From contig NZ_CP055153.1 in NCBI RefSeq assembly GCF_014075995.1, positions 2,604,001 to 2,668,000 of the forward strand: a stretch of 64,000 nucleotides of DNA, read 5' to 3'. The position numbers were made by a program, and so were the translations under genes. The notes below the pieces were generated by a model. That model was given only the letters and a program-made list of their open reading frames with translations, searched no databases and was not told where the DNA came from. Positions 27,092-35,874 of this stretch are shown here, piece after piece; the first letter of the stretch is position 1; each line of letters begins with the position of its first letter. This DNA is from Adhaeribacter radiodurans (GTDB lineage Bacteria; Bacteroidota; Bacteroidia; Cytophagales; Hymenobacteraceae).

Positions 27092-28007
27092 AATAATTTT
27101 ATCTTTTTTTTGGTTATTTACTTTTATATTTCCTTTTGCGGTTAAGGCCAGCGGTAAATTACCTATTGGTTTTTTTAAACGCGACTCTCTAAAAATTGGC
27201 CAAATTATTCCGTATACTCTTTATTACCAGCATCCTTCCAATGAGGAAGTAATATTCCCCGATTCGGCATTTTCTTTTGCTCCTTTTGAATTTGTTTCTA
27301 AAACTTTTTTTCCCACTCGAAGCAGCGGAGAAGTAAGTACAGACAGTGCCATTTATATGCTCCGAACTTTTGACTTAAGCGCTGTACAACACTTACAAAT
27401 ACCAGTGATAGTGTGGCAGAATGGGGCTTCTCAACAAATAAAGCCTGCTTCTGATAGTATATTTTTGCAGGAAATGGTAAAAGTTACGCCACAAAATGTA
27501 GCTTCCCTTAAATCGGCTACAAAGTTAATGGACGTGCGAAAAAGGTTTAATTACCCTTACGTACTGCTTGGCTTAGGTTTACTATTAATTTTACTATTAG
27601 TAATATGGGGATTATTTAGCCGCCGGATTGTGGCTAATTTTAAACTGTACAAATTAAAAAATGACCATAAAGCTTTTGTATCCAGGTTTAATGCGCATAT
27701 AGAACGATTTAATCGTTCTCAATCATTGCAAAACATTGAAAAAGCCATTACTCTATGGAAAAATTATCTGACGCGTTTAGAAGGTAGCGCCATAAATTCA
27801 TTTACTACCAAAGAAATTACTCAATTTTATGGCGAAGACGAAGATGTTGCTACCGCCTTACGCTTATTTGATAAAGCTATTTACGGTAACATGTTATCAG
27901 ATCAATCTTCGGAAACCATTGTGGCTTTTTACTTGCTGCACCATTTTGCCGATCGGCGTTACGAATTTATAAAAGATCAGACACTCCATGTTGTCGTTTC
28001 CCGATAA
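27084..28007 (+). CDS. Membrane protein of the DUF58-BatA operon
   Basis: A 307-residue protein with an N-terminal signal (IILSFFWLFTFIFPFAVKA), a periplasmic beta-rich part to about residue 150, one membrane span (VLLGLGLLLILLLVIWGLF) and a cytoplasmic helical tail. This topology fits the uncharacterised membrane partner commonly found between DUF58 and BatA genes in Bacteroidota. It shows no catalytic motif. It overlaps both neighbours (8 bp and 20 bp), so expression is coupled. Function is unknown; a scaffold role for BatA is a guess. Confidence 0.75.
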   Translation: MRKIILSFFWLFTFIFPFAVKASGKLPIGFFKRDSLKIGQIIPYTLYYQHPSNEEVIFPDSAFSFAPFEFVSKTFFPTRSSGEVSTDSAIYMLRTFDLSAVQHLQIPVIVWQNGASQQIKPASDSIFLQEMVKVTPQNVASLKSATKLMDVRKRFNYPYVLLGLGLLLILLLVIWGLFSRRIVANFKLYKLKNDHKAFVSRFNAHIERFNRSQSLQNIEKAITLWKNYLTRLEGSAINSFTTKEITQFYGEDEDVATALRLFDKAIYGNMLSDQSSETIVAFYLLHHFADRRYEFIKDQTLHVVVSR

Positions 28008-29040
28008 TGCCTTCGACTGGTTTGACCTGGAATGGTTTCGACTGGCCACGCTCCAATCTTTCGAATGGATCAATCCTATTTATTTGTACTTGTTGCCTTT
28101 AGTACCCTTTATATTTTTAGTACGTTGGCTCACCACGCTTCGGTTCCGCAAAAAGTTAGATATTGCTTTTTTCGAAGGTAAAGCCAAATGGCATTGGACT
28201 TCCATCTTACGCTATATTCCGGATATTATTTTTGGCATGTTTGCCTTATTGGTAATGGTAGCCTTAGCCCGGCCTCAGCGGATTAATGAAGTAATCGAAC
28301 AATCTTCGGAAGGTATTGATATAATGTTGGTGTTAGATACTTCGGGCTCAATGGAGTTAAAAGATTTTAAGCCTAATCGGCTGGATGCTGCTAAAGAAGT
28401 AGCTTTGCGCTTTATTAAAGGCCGCTTTCAGGATCGAATTGGAGTAGTTGTTTTTGCCGGCGATGCCTATTCCTTAGCTCCTTTAACTACCGATTATGAT
28501 TTACTCCGGGAAACCATTAAAGGAATTCATTTTAAAATGATTCCCAACGATGGTACCGCTATTGGCAGTGCCTTAGGTGTAGCCATTAACCGCATGCGCG
28601 AAGCAGTTACTAAATCAAAAGTTTGTATTTTAATAAGTGATGGAGAAAATACCGGCGGAAATATTGAACCGGCTGTTGCTGCCAGATTAGCCCATGCCTT
28701 TAATATTCGCATTTATACTATTGGAATCGGCGAAGATGGCCGGGTACCATTCGACACCAATGAAAAAGGCGAAATAGCCTACGTAAATACGCGGCTCGAC
28801 GAAACGAATTTACGTGAAATAGCCCAGGTAGCCGATGGTCAATTTTTCCGGGCAACTACCACCAATGCTTTGCAAGAAATTTTTCGAAAAATCAATCTTT
28901 TAGAAAAGTCCGAAATAAAAGAACTACGCTTCCGAAACAACAACGATTACTACCAGATTTATCTTAAATGGGCGATACTTTTTCTGTTGCTCTGGCTTTT
29001 ATCAAAAAACACTTTCCTGTCGAATGCTCTGGAAGATTAA
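27988..29040 (+). CDS. BatA-like VWA-domain membrane protein
   Basis: A 350-residue protein with two N-terminal spans (YLYLLPLVPFIFL and IPDIIFGMFALLVMVALA), a periplasmic von Willebrand A domain with an intact MIDAS (DTSGSM, then LTTDYD and ISDGENT), and a C-terminal span. BatA/BatB proteins were named for aerotolerance in Bacteroides. A second VWA gene (batB) and a TPR gene (batC) usually follow; here the operon stops after batA and a repeat-filled gap begins. Confidence 0.87.
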   Translation: MLSFPDNAFDWFDLEWFRLATLQSFEWINPIYLYLLPLVPFIFLVRWLTTLRFRKKLDIAFFEGKAKWHWTSILRYIPDIIFGMFALLVMVALARPQRINEVIEQSSEGIDIMLVLDTSGSMELKDFKPNRLDAAKEVALRFIKGRFQDRIGVVVFAGDAYSLAPLTTDYDLLRETIKGIHFKMIPNDGTAIGSALGVAINRMREAVTKSKVCILISDGENTGGNIEPAVAARLAHAFNIRIYTIGIGEDGRVPFDTNEKGEIAYVNTRLDETNLREIAQVADGQFFRATTTNALQEIFRKINLLEKSEIKELRFRNNNDYYQIYLKWAILFLLLWLLSKNTFLSNALED

Positions 29041-29052
29041 GAATTGCAGATT

Positions 29053-29182
29053 ACAAGTTGCAGGTTAAAAATTTTTATAATTAAACAGCCGGACTATATT
29101 TAAGAGTACGAATTGCAATCTAATAAATTACCATCTAACCATTCAATCTTCTTTCGTTACAACTTGTAACTTGCAACTTATA
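29053..29182. repeat. Intergenic imperfect inverted repeat (text-like)
   Basis: ACAAGTTGCAGGTTA (29053-29067) matches the reverse complement of TAACTTGCAACTTAT (29168-29182) at 13 of 15 positions, around an AT-rich centre. It occupies nearly the whole gap between batA and yggS and shares the TTGCAGGTT word with the repeat at 25625. Confidence 0.6.
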
Positions 29183-29199
29183 ACCTGTAACCCACATAA

Positions 29200-29877
29200 A
29201 TGACGATAAAGGACAATATTCAAAGCTTTCAGCAAAAGTTAGCTGGCACTAACTGTAAATTAGTAGCTGTATCTAAAACCCAGCCTATTGAAGCCCTGCA
29301 AGAAGCGTATGAGGCAGGACAACGTATTTTTGGGGAGAACAAAGCCCAAGAAATGGCAGAAAAGTTTTCGGATTTACCTTCTAACATAGAGTGGCACATG
29401 CTTGGGCATTTACAAACAAATAAAATAAAATACATCGCGCCCTTTGTGCATACTATTCAGTCGGTAGACAGCTTGCGCTTACTTGAAGAAATAGATAAAC
29501 ACGCCGCTAAAACTAACCGCACCATAAACTGCCTTTTACAAATATACATTGCTAAGGAAGAATCTAAATTCGGGCTTTCGCCGGCGGAGGCCAAAGAACT
29601 ACTTCAATCCGAAAATTACCAAAATCTAAAAAATTGTGTCATTACCGGAGTTATGGGAATTGCCACTAATACAGATTCTGAAAACCAAATCCGGCAGGAA
29701 TTCAGAACATTGAAAGAGATATTTGAGGATTTAAAAAATACTTTTTTTTCTCAGGATGTTCGATTTAAGGAGATATCGATGGGAATGAGTGCGGATTTTG
29801 AAATTGCCATAGAAGAAGGCAGTACCATGATCCGGGTAGGATCATCTATCTTTGGCGCTCGTAATTACGCTAAATAA
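29200..29877 (+). CDS. yggS: YggS/PLPBP family pyridoxal phosphate homeostasis protein
   Basis: A 225-residue fold-type III PLP protein: KLVAVSKTQP with the PLP lysine, FGENKAQE, WHMLGHLQTNK, and the phosphate-binding SMGMSADFEIAI and TMIRVGSSIFGAR. Family members are not enzymes but balance free PLP and vitamin B6 and affect amino-acid metabolism. Length and motifs are standard. It is followed 3 bp later by a DUF423 gene, so the two are cotranscribed. Confidence 0.94.
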   Translation: MTIKDNIQSFQQKLAGTNCKLVAVSKTQPIEALQEAYEAGQRIFGENKAQEMAEKFSDLPSNIEWHMLGHLQTNKIKYIAPFVHTIQSVDSLRLLEEIDKHAAKTNRTINCLLQIYIAKEESKFGLSPAEAKELLQSENYQNLKNCVITGVMGIATNTDSENQIRQEFRTLKEIFEDLKNTFFSQDVRFKEISMGMSADFEIAIEEGSTMIRVGSSIFGARNYAK

Positions 29878-29880
29878 CTT

Positions 29881-30270
29881 ATGAATCAAAAACAAAGTTT
29901 AGTAACGGCTGCCATATTAGGTGCCATTACTGTTATGATAGGAGCGTTCGGGGCGCATGCACTTCGACCTTCCCTTGAAGCTGCAGGTCGCCTGGATACG
30001 TTTGAAACTGCTGTTAAATACCAGATGTATCATACTTTAGCCATTTTACTAATTGGCCTTTTACAGTTTCATGTACCACTTAAGCAACTCCGGGTAATTA
30101 ATTTACTTTTTCTTTTAGGTATACTTGTATTTTCGGGCTCGCTGTATGTTTTATGCTTAACTGGTATTACAGTATTAGGAGCAATTACTCCATTTGGCGG
30201 GGTTTTATTTATTGCCGGCTGGTTGTATTTAGCAATGGCTGTTGCTAAAATTCCTGCTGAAAACAGGTAA
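29881..30270 (+). CDS. DUF423 (YwdK-like) membrane protein
   Basis: A 129-residue protein with four membrane spans and the family signature GAFGAHALR near residue 22, followed by TFETAVKYQMYHTLA. DUF423 proteins are inner-membrane proteins of unknown function. It starts 3 bp after yggS and ends at a terminator. Confidence 0.9.
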   Translation: MNQKQSLVTAAILGAITVMIGAFGAHALRPSLEAAGRLDTFETAVKYQMYHTLAILLIGLLQFHVPLKQLRVINLLFLLGILVFSGSLYVLCLTGITVLGAITPFGGVLFIAGWLYLAMAVAKIPAENR

Positions 30271-30292
30271 AGGGATTAACTATAAAATAAAC

Positions 30293-30326
30293 AAAAGCCC
30301 CGGCAAATATTTTTACCGGGGCTTTT
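30293..30326 (+). terminator. Terminator after yggS-DUF423
   Basis: An 11-bp stem (AAAAGCCCCGG with CCGGGGCTTTT) with a 12-nt loop is followed by a T run. The A-rich left flank could also end the convergent DUF1573 transcript. Confidence 0.88.
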
Positions 30327-30383
30327 TTTATAAAAGATTTACTAAAACCTGATTAGAAGTATCTAATCAATTCATTGCATTTA

Positions 30384-30839
30384 TTAGTTCTTTTTTGCGT
30401 CGGCTGGTTTTGCAGAGGCTTCTGTAGGTACTATAACGTTAGAAATAATAGCTACTTGGGCATCACCGGCAGTGGCATTAGACTTAACAGTAATAATTTT
30501 ATTCTGCATGCCAGATTTGTAAGCAGAATTAAATTTAGCTTTTACGTAACCAGATTTACCAGGAGCAACTGGTTCTTTGGTGTAATCAGTAGCAGTACAA
30601 CCACAAGTAACCCCTACATCTGAAATTAAAAGTGGCTGATTACCGGTGTTTTTGAAGTTGAAAGTGTATTCAACTACATCACCTTGTTTAATATTTCCGA
30701 AATCGTGCTTGCTTTCTACGAAAGTAATGGCAGGTCCATTGGTTACTACTTTGCTGGCAGCCGCCGGAGCAGTAGTTTGTGCATTAGCAACTGAAACGCC
30801 TAAAGTTAAGCTCAGAGCCAAATAAACTAATTTTTTCAT
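30384..30839 (-). CDS. DUF1573 periplasmic protein
   Basis: A 151-residue protein with a signal peptide (LVYLALSLTLGVSVANA) and a DUF1573 Ig-like domain of the ASPM/SPD-2/Hydin type: FVESKHDFGNIKQGDVVEYTF, GNQPLLISDVGVTCGCT and GYVKAKF. The CGC motif is characteristic. The family is abundant in Bacteroidota and has no known activity. The sequence at 30875-30882 gives a -7 box upstream. It is monocistronic. Confidence 0.88.
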   Translation of the reverse strand: MKKLVYLALSLTLGVSVANAQTTAPAAASKVVTNGPAITFVESKHDFGNIKQGDVVEYTFNFKNTGNQPLLISDVGVTCGCTATDYTKEPVAPGKSGYVKAKFNSAYKSGMQNKIITVKSNATAGDAQVAIISNVIVPTEASAKPADAKKN

Positions 30840-30874
30840 CTCGAATGAATTGATTGAGTAAGTTGAATATAAAA

Positions 30875-30882
30875 CAAAAATA
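30875..30882 (-). promoter_or_regulatory. Possible -7 element of the DUF1573 gene
   Basis: The minus strand reads TATTTTTG, matching TAnnTTTG, 36 bp upstream of the ATG. The nearest TTTG is only 14 bp further up, so the -33 box is uncertain. Confidence 0.4.
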
Positions 30883-30918
30883 TAAATTTATAGTTTCAAA
30901 CCTAGTAAAATTATGTTC

Positions 30919-32325
30919 TTAATCGCCAAATAGTTGCTGATTAAAATTTACTAAATATAATTCGGAGGCAGCTCGTGTTACCGCCGTGTATAGCCAACGA
31001 GCAAAATCAATGCCGGTAATCTCTTCTTTTAAATAGCCATGGTCTACAAATACGGCATCCCATTGGCCGCCTTGGGCTTTGTGGCAAGTTAAAGCATATG
31101 CAAATTTAACTTGCAAGGCGTTTAAATACGGGTTCTTTTTTAATTGCTGGCTGCGTTCGCGTTTGGTGCTTAAATCCGAGTAATCTTTTAATACTTCCTG
31201 GTACAATTGTTTATTTTTATCTGCCGGTAAAGCCGGTGCTTCGGTGTACAAAGTATCCAGCATAATTTTTACTTCCAGTTCTTCTTCGTTCGGGTAATCG
31301 ACAAAGCGAATGCGGATATCGGCAAACCGGAAGCCGTACATTTCTTCGTAGCGAATAATTTTAGTAACTTCTACAAAGTCACCGTTCGCCATAAAGCCAA
31401 TTTCTGAATTTTTATCTAACCAATAATAATTATTGCGCACGATCATCAGGTAATCACTTACGCCAATTTCATCTTCCGAAAAAAATATTTGCCGCCGGAT
31501 ATGTTGGTTGTACAAGTTCGCATTTTTATTAGAGCGGCAAATAACGGTTGTATTTTCTACTCCGAACTTATCGTAGGCATAACGCAATCCATCCTCTAGT
31601 TTTTCGCCGGTCATCCGGTACATATCTTTATAAGGCCGGGTATGCATTTTAAGCTGGGGTTCCGGTTGCCGGAGTTGTTCCCGTAAGCTGGTAGCATTCA
31701 TTAAAATACCCGATTGCTGCGCTTGCCGCATTACCTGCCGCAATTCAATCTCGTATACTTCGCAACGGAAATTAGATTTTAGATAAGCTGCATCTAACGA
31801 AGGACTAATGGTTTGACTAACCGGGGGAAGCTGAGCCGTATCGCCAATTAGCAATAATTTATTGTTTTGGCCCTCAAAAACATAACCCATTAAATCTTGC
31901 AGCAAGCCATTGTCGCCGAATGCTTTCTCGTCCGAAATCATAGAAGCTTCGTCCACGATGAAAACTGTGTTATTTAATCTGTTAGGCTGACGGGTAAAGG
32001 CTAAACCTTCAGAAAACGGATTATTTTTTTGGCGGTAAATTTTTTTATGAATAGTAGAAGCCGGTTTTTTAGAATACGACGACATTACTTTGGCGGCCCG
32101 GCCGGTTGGCGCCAACAATACATACTTATACCCAAAAGAATTTAAGATTTTTACTAAAGAAGTAAGTACCGTAGTTTTACCCGTACCAGCAAACCCTTTC
32201 AGCATAAATACTTCTTTGCCATTGGTGCGGCTTAAAATAAACGCATCTAACTTTTTGAATAGGCTCGCCTGATCGGCGGTCGGTTCGAACGGAAAATTTT
32301 TGAGTAAGGCTTCTTCCGGACGCAT
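30919..32325 (-). CDS. RecD-like superfamily 1 DNA helicase
   Basis: A 468-residue SF1 helicase: Walker A GFAGTGKTT near residue 45, motif Ia APTGRAAKVM, Walker B VFIVDEASM, motif III LLIGDTAQLPPV, and a C-terminal motif V/VI block (YALTCHKAQGGQWDAVFVD, YTAVTRA). The layout fits the short RecD2/UvrD-C type AAA helicases common in Bacteroidota, without the RecD N-terminal domain. It probably acts 5'-3' in DNA repair. No recB or recC is adjacent, so a RecBCD complex is not implied. Confidence 0.88.
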   Translation of the reverse strand: MRPEEALLKNFPFEPTADQASLFKKLDAFILSRTNGKEVFMLKGFAGTGKTTVLTSLVKILNSFGYKYVLLAPTGRAAKVMSSYSKKPASTIHKKIYRQKNNPFSEGLAFTRQPNRLNNTVFIVDEASMISDEKAFGDNGLLQDLMGYVFEGQNNKLLLIGDTAQLPPVSQTISPSLDAAYLKSNFRCEVYEIELRQVMRQAQQSGILMNATSLREQLRQPEPQLKMHTRPYKDMYRMTGEKLEDGLRYAYDKFGVENTTVICRSNKNANLYNQHIRRQIFFSEDEIGVSDYLMIVRNNYYWLDKNSEIGFMANGDFVEVTKIIRYEEMYGFRFADIRIRFVDYPNEEELEVKIMLDTLYTEAPALPADKNKQLYQEVLKDYSDLSTKRERSQQLKKNPYLNALQVKFAYALTCHKAQGGQWDAVFVDHGYLKEEITGIDFARWLYTAVTRAASELYLVNFNQQLFGD

Positions 32326-32348
32326 GTCGGTTGAAATGAATTAGAAAA

Positions 32349-32476
32349 TAGAAATTATGAATTAGAAATGAGAAGGAGGAAATCTAATAAGATGAGTATT
32401 AATTAGTAATTCTCAACTTCTCTGTTCTATAAATTTAGCTGTTTTCGGACATACAAGAATGAATTCATAATTTCTA
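32349..32476. repeat. Intergenic inverted repeat between the helicase and thioesterase genes
   Basis: TAGAAATTATGAAT (32349-32362) is perfectly complementary to ATTCATAATTTCTA (32463-32476). The right arm touches the stop codon of the thioesterase gene. The AT-rich type differs in words but not in layout from the repeats at 25625 and 36538. Confidence 0.55.
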
Positions 32477-32929
32477 ATTTTTAACTTCTAAATCCTCCGG
32501 AGCAATAGTGGCCATAATAGCAGTGGCTTTGGCAATTAAAATTGCAGGCTTGTCTGATCTCTGGCAATAAACTTCAGCTTCACAAAAATTAAGTTTACGA
32601 CCTTGTTTTAACACCCAACCACGCGCAAAAAGTTTCTCGCCTAATCCGGGGTTTAAATAAGAAACTTTTAAATCGGCTGTTACCACATGATGGTTGGCTG
32701 GTACTAAGCTTACAGCAGCTAATCCAGCCGTAATATCGGCCAGGGTAGCGGTTACTCCACCGTGAACAAAACCTTTGTGTTGCTGATGATGGGTCGTTAA
32801 TAGTAATTCTCCTTCCACTACGCCTTCGGCAATTTTAGTAATTTTAAAACCCACCAAGGCCATAAAATGTTGGTTTTGTAACCGCTCCCGGATGGTGTTT
32901 TCAAAATCTGGATTCAAGGTTTTTATCAT
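32474..32929 (-). CDS. PaaI-family hotdog thioesterase
   Basis: A 151-residue single hotdog domain with the PaaI-type motif HKGFVHGGVTATLADITAGLA, followed by a TADLKVSYLNP strand. Members hydrolyse acyl-CoA thioesters; substrate is unknown. It transcribes toward the helicase gene and is divergent from the Nudix gene at 33070. Confidence 0.87.
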   Translation of the reverse strand: MIKTLNPDFENTIRERLQNQHFMALVGFKITKIAEGVVEGELLLTTHHQQHKGFVHGGVTATLADITAGLAAVSLVPANHHVVTADLKVSYLNPGLGEKLFARGWVLKQGRKLNFCEAEVYCQRSDKPAILIAKATAIMATIAPEDLEVKN

Positions 32930-33069
32930 GCTATAAAAGTACGTTGCAGGAATGGATTGTACTACAAATTACGTTTATCCGTCTGCTTTTACTTTTTAAT
33001 CCGGATAGTTTTATTTAGGTTATGTTCTAATTTTATTTGTATTTATAACTTAAAATTACTTTAGCCAGT

Positions 33070-33558
33070 ATGGCAGCTACTGTTTCGGAACCGCATTATG
33101 CCGGTAAACTGCGGGTACGTGTTTGCGGTATTTGCCTGCAGCAAGATAAAATTTTACTTATCCGGCATAAACCTTTTGCGCCAAATACAGCGGGCTTGTG
33201 GTCGCCGCCGGGAGGTGGTTTACAGTACGGCGAGTCGATGCAAAGTGGTTTAATTCGGGAGTTTAAAGAAGAAACCGGTCTGGACATACAAGTAAGCAGC
33301 TTCTTGTTTATTAACGAGTTTATTTCTTTACCCTTGCACGCTTTAGAGGTATTTTTTAAGGTAGAAGTTATGGGAGGAAATTTAATAACCGGGCATGATC
33401 CGGAACTTACCCCGGATAACCAATTAATAGCTGAAGTAGCTTTTAAAACCTTGTCGGAAATCAGGCAAATTCCTAACGATCAATTACATAAAATTTTACA
33501 CCAGGTAAAGCAATTAGATGATTTGCTGCATATAACTAATTACCCCAATGTTTTATAG
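33070..33558 (+). CDS. Nudix hydrolase
   Basis: A 162-residue Nudix protein with a complete Nudix box, from GGLQYGE to REFKEETGL (residues about 47-69), including the metal-binding REFKEE core. N-terminal strand RVCGICLQQDKILLIRHK is typical. The family cleaves nucleoside diphosphate derivatives; no substrate can be assigned. It precedes the DUF3822 gene by 79 bp. Confidence 0.88.
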   Translation: MAATVSEPHYAGKLRVRVCGICLQQDKILLIRHKPFAPNTAGLWSPPGGGLQYGESMQSGLIREFKEETGLDIQVSSFLFINEFISLPLHALEVFFKVEVMGGNLITGHDPELTPDNQLIAEVAFKTLSEIRQIPNDQLHKILHQVKQLDDLLHITNYPNVL

Positions 33559-33598
33559 CGGATAGAAAATTTAAGTAACCAACCTAAATGCTTATTTT

Positions 33599-33606
33599 TA
33601 CCTTTG
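33599..33606 (+). promoter_or_regulatory. -7 promoter element supporting the TTG start of the DUF3822 gene
   Basis: TACCTTTG followed by CA is a perfect TAnnTTTG match 31 bp upstream of the TTG codon at 33638. No good -33 TTG is visible. Confidence 0.5.
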
Positions 33607-33637
33607 CAGACTTTTAATTATAAAACTTTCCGCCCTT

Positions 33638-34525
33638 TTGACTACTACAAGCTATAATTACCAGCTCCAAACGCAAATAATCGACGAGTCCTTTGCTGTT
33701 ATTAATGCGGATTTGTACAATTTATACATTGCTGCCAGCAAAAATTCTTTTCGCTTCGGCATCGAAGATACTATCCGGCATAAATTTGTTGCTCTTGAAG
33801 ATTACGCACTTACCAACGTATTTACTCCCCTTCAATTAGTACAACAGTTACGTACCCTTATTACAGAACATGCTTTTTATAGTACGGTAAAATGGCACCA
33901 GATTCGGATAGGGATAAAAAATCAAAAATTTACTTTCTTGCCTGGTACGCTTTTCGATGCAAAAGCCGCGACTACTTATTTAAAATTACACGCCGAACTA
34001 GACGAAATCAATGACCGGGTATTGAGCTATCACCATCCAGGTACGGATATGGTCAATATTTTTGCTACGGAACATTTTTTGGGTTCTTTGCTTTACGAAT
34101 TGTTCTCGCCGCAAAAAACGCAAATTTGCCATCAAACGAGTGCCCTTATTGAAACCTTACTCCATATAACGGAACGAACCGCGCAATCAAAAATTTACGC
34201 CTACGTAGAACAGAATTACCTTACTTTGATTTTGCTGAAAGATGGTAATCTGGAATTTTGTAATGTGTTTTACTATTTGAGTCCGGAAGATTTTATCTAT
34301 TTTGTAGTTTTTGTAATGCAAGAGCACAAACTTAACCCCGACCAGGACCCTCTGCAGGTTTGGGGAGATATTCTGCACGACTCGGATTTATTTGATATTT
34401 TACGGAAGTACGTACGCCACGTACAGCTCGGAAAAAGGCCAACCGGATTATCATACAGTTACAAATTCGAGGAAAAGTTTGAACACCGTTACTTTGAATT
34501 ATTTGCTTTACACTTTTGTGAGTAA
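33638..34525 (+). CDS. DUF3822 family protein
   Basis: A 295-residue protein of the Bacteroidota-specific DUF3822 family, whose members have an actin-like (hsp70-type) ATPase fold and usually sit just upstream of coaD, as here (122 bp). Visible traits are an N-terminal YQLQTQIIDESF strand and a middle YAYVEQNYLTLILLKDG strand. Function is unknown. The frame has no ATG near its beginning and starts with TTG; the -7 box 31 bp upstream agrees with that start. Confidence 0.82.
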   Translation: MTTTSYNYQLQTQIIDESFAVINADLYNLYIAASKNSFRFGIEDTIRHKFVALEDYALTNVFTPLQLVQQLRTLITEHAFYSTVKWHQIRIGIKNQKFTFLPGTLFDAKAATTYLKLHAELDEINDRVLSYHHPGTDMVNIFATEHFLGSLLYELFSPQKTQICHQTSALIETLLHITERTAQSKIYAYVEQNYLTLILLKDGNLEFCNVFYYLSPEDFIYFVVFVMQEHKLNPDQDPLQVWGDILHDSDLFDILRKYVRHVQLGKRPTGLSYSYKFEEKFEHRYFELFALHFCE

Positions 34526-34647
34526 CAGTAAATCTTGTCTCGTTGAATTGCTAATTGTTGAACTCTCAGATATTATTTAACTAAATTGTTCATTACGATA
34601 GCAAAATTTCTGCAAAACGTCATACTTATAATTCTTAACTCCTGCAC

Positions 34648-35100
34648 ATGAAACGAATTGCCATATTCCCGGGGTCATTCGATCCTTTTACCAACGGCCA
34701 CTTAGATGTAGCCCAACGAGGAGCGGTCTTGTTCGACGAGTTAATTATTGCTATTGGCAACAACAGCACCAAGCAACGTTATATGCCGGTAGAAAAAATG
34801 ATTGAGATAATCAGCGAATTATTTCGTGAGGATGCACGCATTCGGGTACAATCGTACAAAGGTTTAACCGCCGATTTTGCCCGGCAAACAGGCGCCCGGT
34901 TTTTACTTCGGGGCCTTCGCAATACTACAGATTTTGAGTACGAGAACACCATTGCGCAAGCCAACCGCCACGTAAATACTGGTTTAGAAACAGTATTTTT
35001 GATTACATCGCCGCATCTGGCCGCCATTAGCTCTTCTATTATCCGGGAAATTCACTCGTATGGCGGCAACGTAGATGCTTTTATACCATTCCGGATTTAG
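34648..35100 (+). CDS. coaD: Pantetheine-phosphate adenylyltransferase
   Basis: A 150-residue nucleotidyltransferase that makes dephospho-CoA from phosphopantetheine and ATP. It has FPGSFDPFTNGHLDV with the T/HxGH motif, FLLRGLRNTTDFEYE, and the C-terminal ISSSIIREI. Length and motifs are standard for CoaD. Its last 20 bp overlap the end of the convergent Nudix gene. The DUF3822 gene upstream is a common neighbour. Confidence 0.96.
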   Translation: MKRIAIFPGSFDPFTNGHLDVAQRGAVLFDELIIAIGNNSTKQRYMPVEKMIEIISELFREDARIRVQSYKGLTADFARQTGARFLLRGLRNTTDFEYENTIAQANRHVNTGLETVFLITSPHLAAISSSIIREIHSYGGNVDAFIPFRI

Positions 35101-35761
35101 CCGCGCGTAAGTAATAATGAATAACAAAAGCAATAGAAGCGTATGCCTCCGGTAAAACAGATTCTACCTCATCGGGCGTCATAAACCTTACTTCTTCGAT
35201 AAATTCTTCGGCTTGCGGTTTCATCATAGAATCATCCAGGCAATGCATCACATACCAACTGGTTTTCTTTAAAATCTTATTGCCTTTATAAGCATAAGAA
35301 TGCCAGGTTTTAGGTAACTTCTCTACGGCTTCCACCTGAATGTTACACTCCTCCTCTACTTCCCGGATGGCTCCTTCTCGTTCATCTTCGGTTTTTTTCA
35401 GTTTACCTTTCGGTAAATCCCACATTCCTAACCGGTGAATCATAAGAATTTTACCATCTTTTACTACCAATCCGCCAGCCGCTTTCACAATTTTAAATTG
35501 ATCTTTCAGGTGGCGGATGAGCCGATTCTTTTTATCGGTAATTAAGGTAAGTGAATTAAGCTTTTTTAATTTTTTCACCTCCATCAGGCGTACCATTCGG
35601 TCGATAGTTGCATCACCCACGTTTCGGATCAGGACATCTCCTACTAAATCTTTCGAAGTAAAAGAAGAACTTTCGTCCAAAATCAAATCGTAATGGTGTT
35701 TAAATACCTTCTCACTGGTTCTTTTGATTATCAAAGGAATATCATTTATGAAAACGTTCAT
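35081..35761 (-). CDS. Nudix hydrolase with N-terminal extension
   Basis: A 226-residue protein with a Nudix domain in the middle and C-terminal part (AAGGLVVKDGKILMIHR, then PKGKLKKTEDEREGAIREVEEEC with the REVEEE core). The N-terminal 85 residues (FINDIPLIIKRTSE ...) are a conserved extension of unknown role. Family members act on nucleoside polyphosphates or ADP-sugars; the target is unknown. It converges on coaD with a 20-bp overlap. Confidence 0.87.
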   Translation of the reverse strand: MNVFINDIPLIIKRTSEKVFKHHYDLILDESSSFTSKDLVGDVLIRNVGDATIDRMVRLMEVKKLKKLNSLTLITDKKNRLIRHLKDQFKIVKAAGGLVVKDGKILMIHRLGMWDLPKGKLKKTEDEREGAIREVEEECNIQVEAVEKLPKTWHSYAYKGNKILKKTSWYVMHCLDDSMMKPQAEEFIEEVRFMTPDEVESVLPEAYASIAFVIHYYLRAAKSGMV

Positions 35762-35874
35762 CGAGAAAGTTTTAGCTGAAGGTAGACATTGTTTTTACAA
35801 ATCAATAAAGAATAATTCGGAAACAAAAACAAGAGCGCGTAAAAAATCTGAAAAATTATTACGTACTTTCGTTC

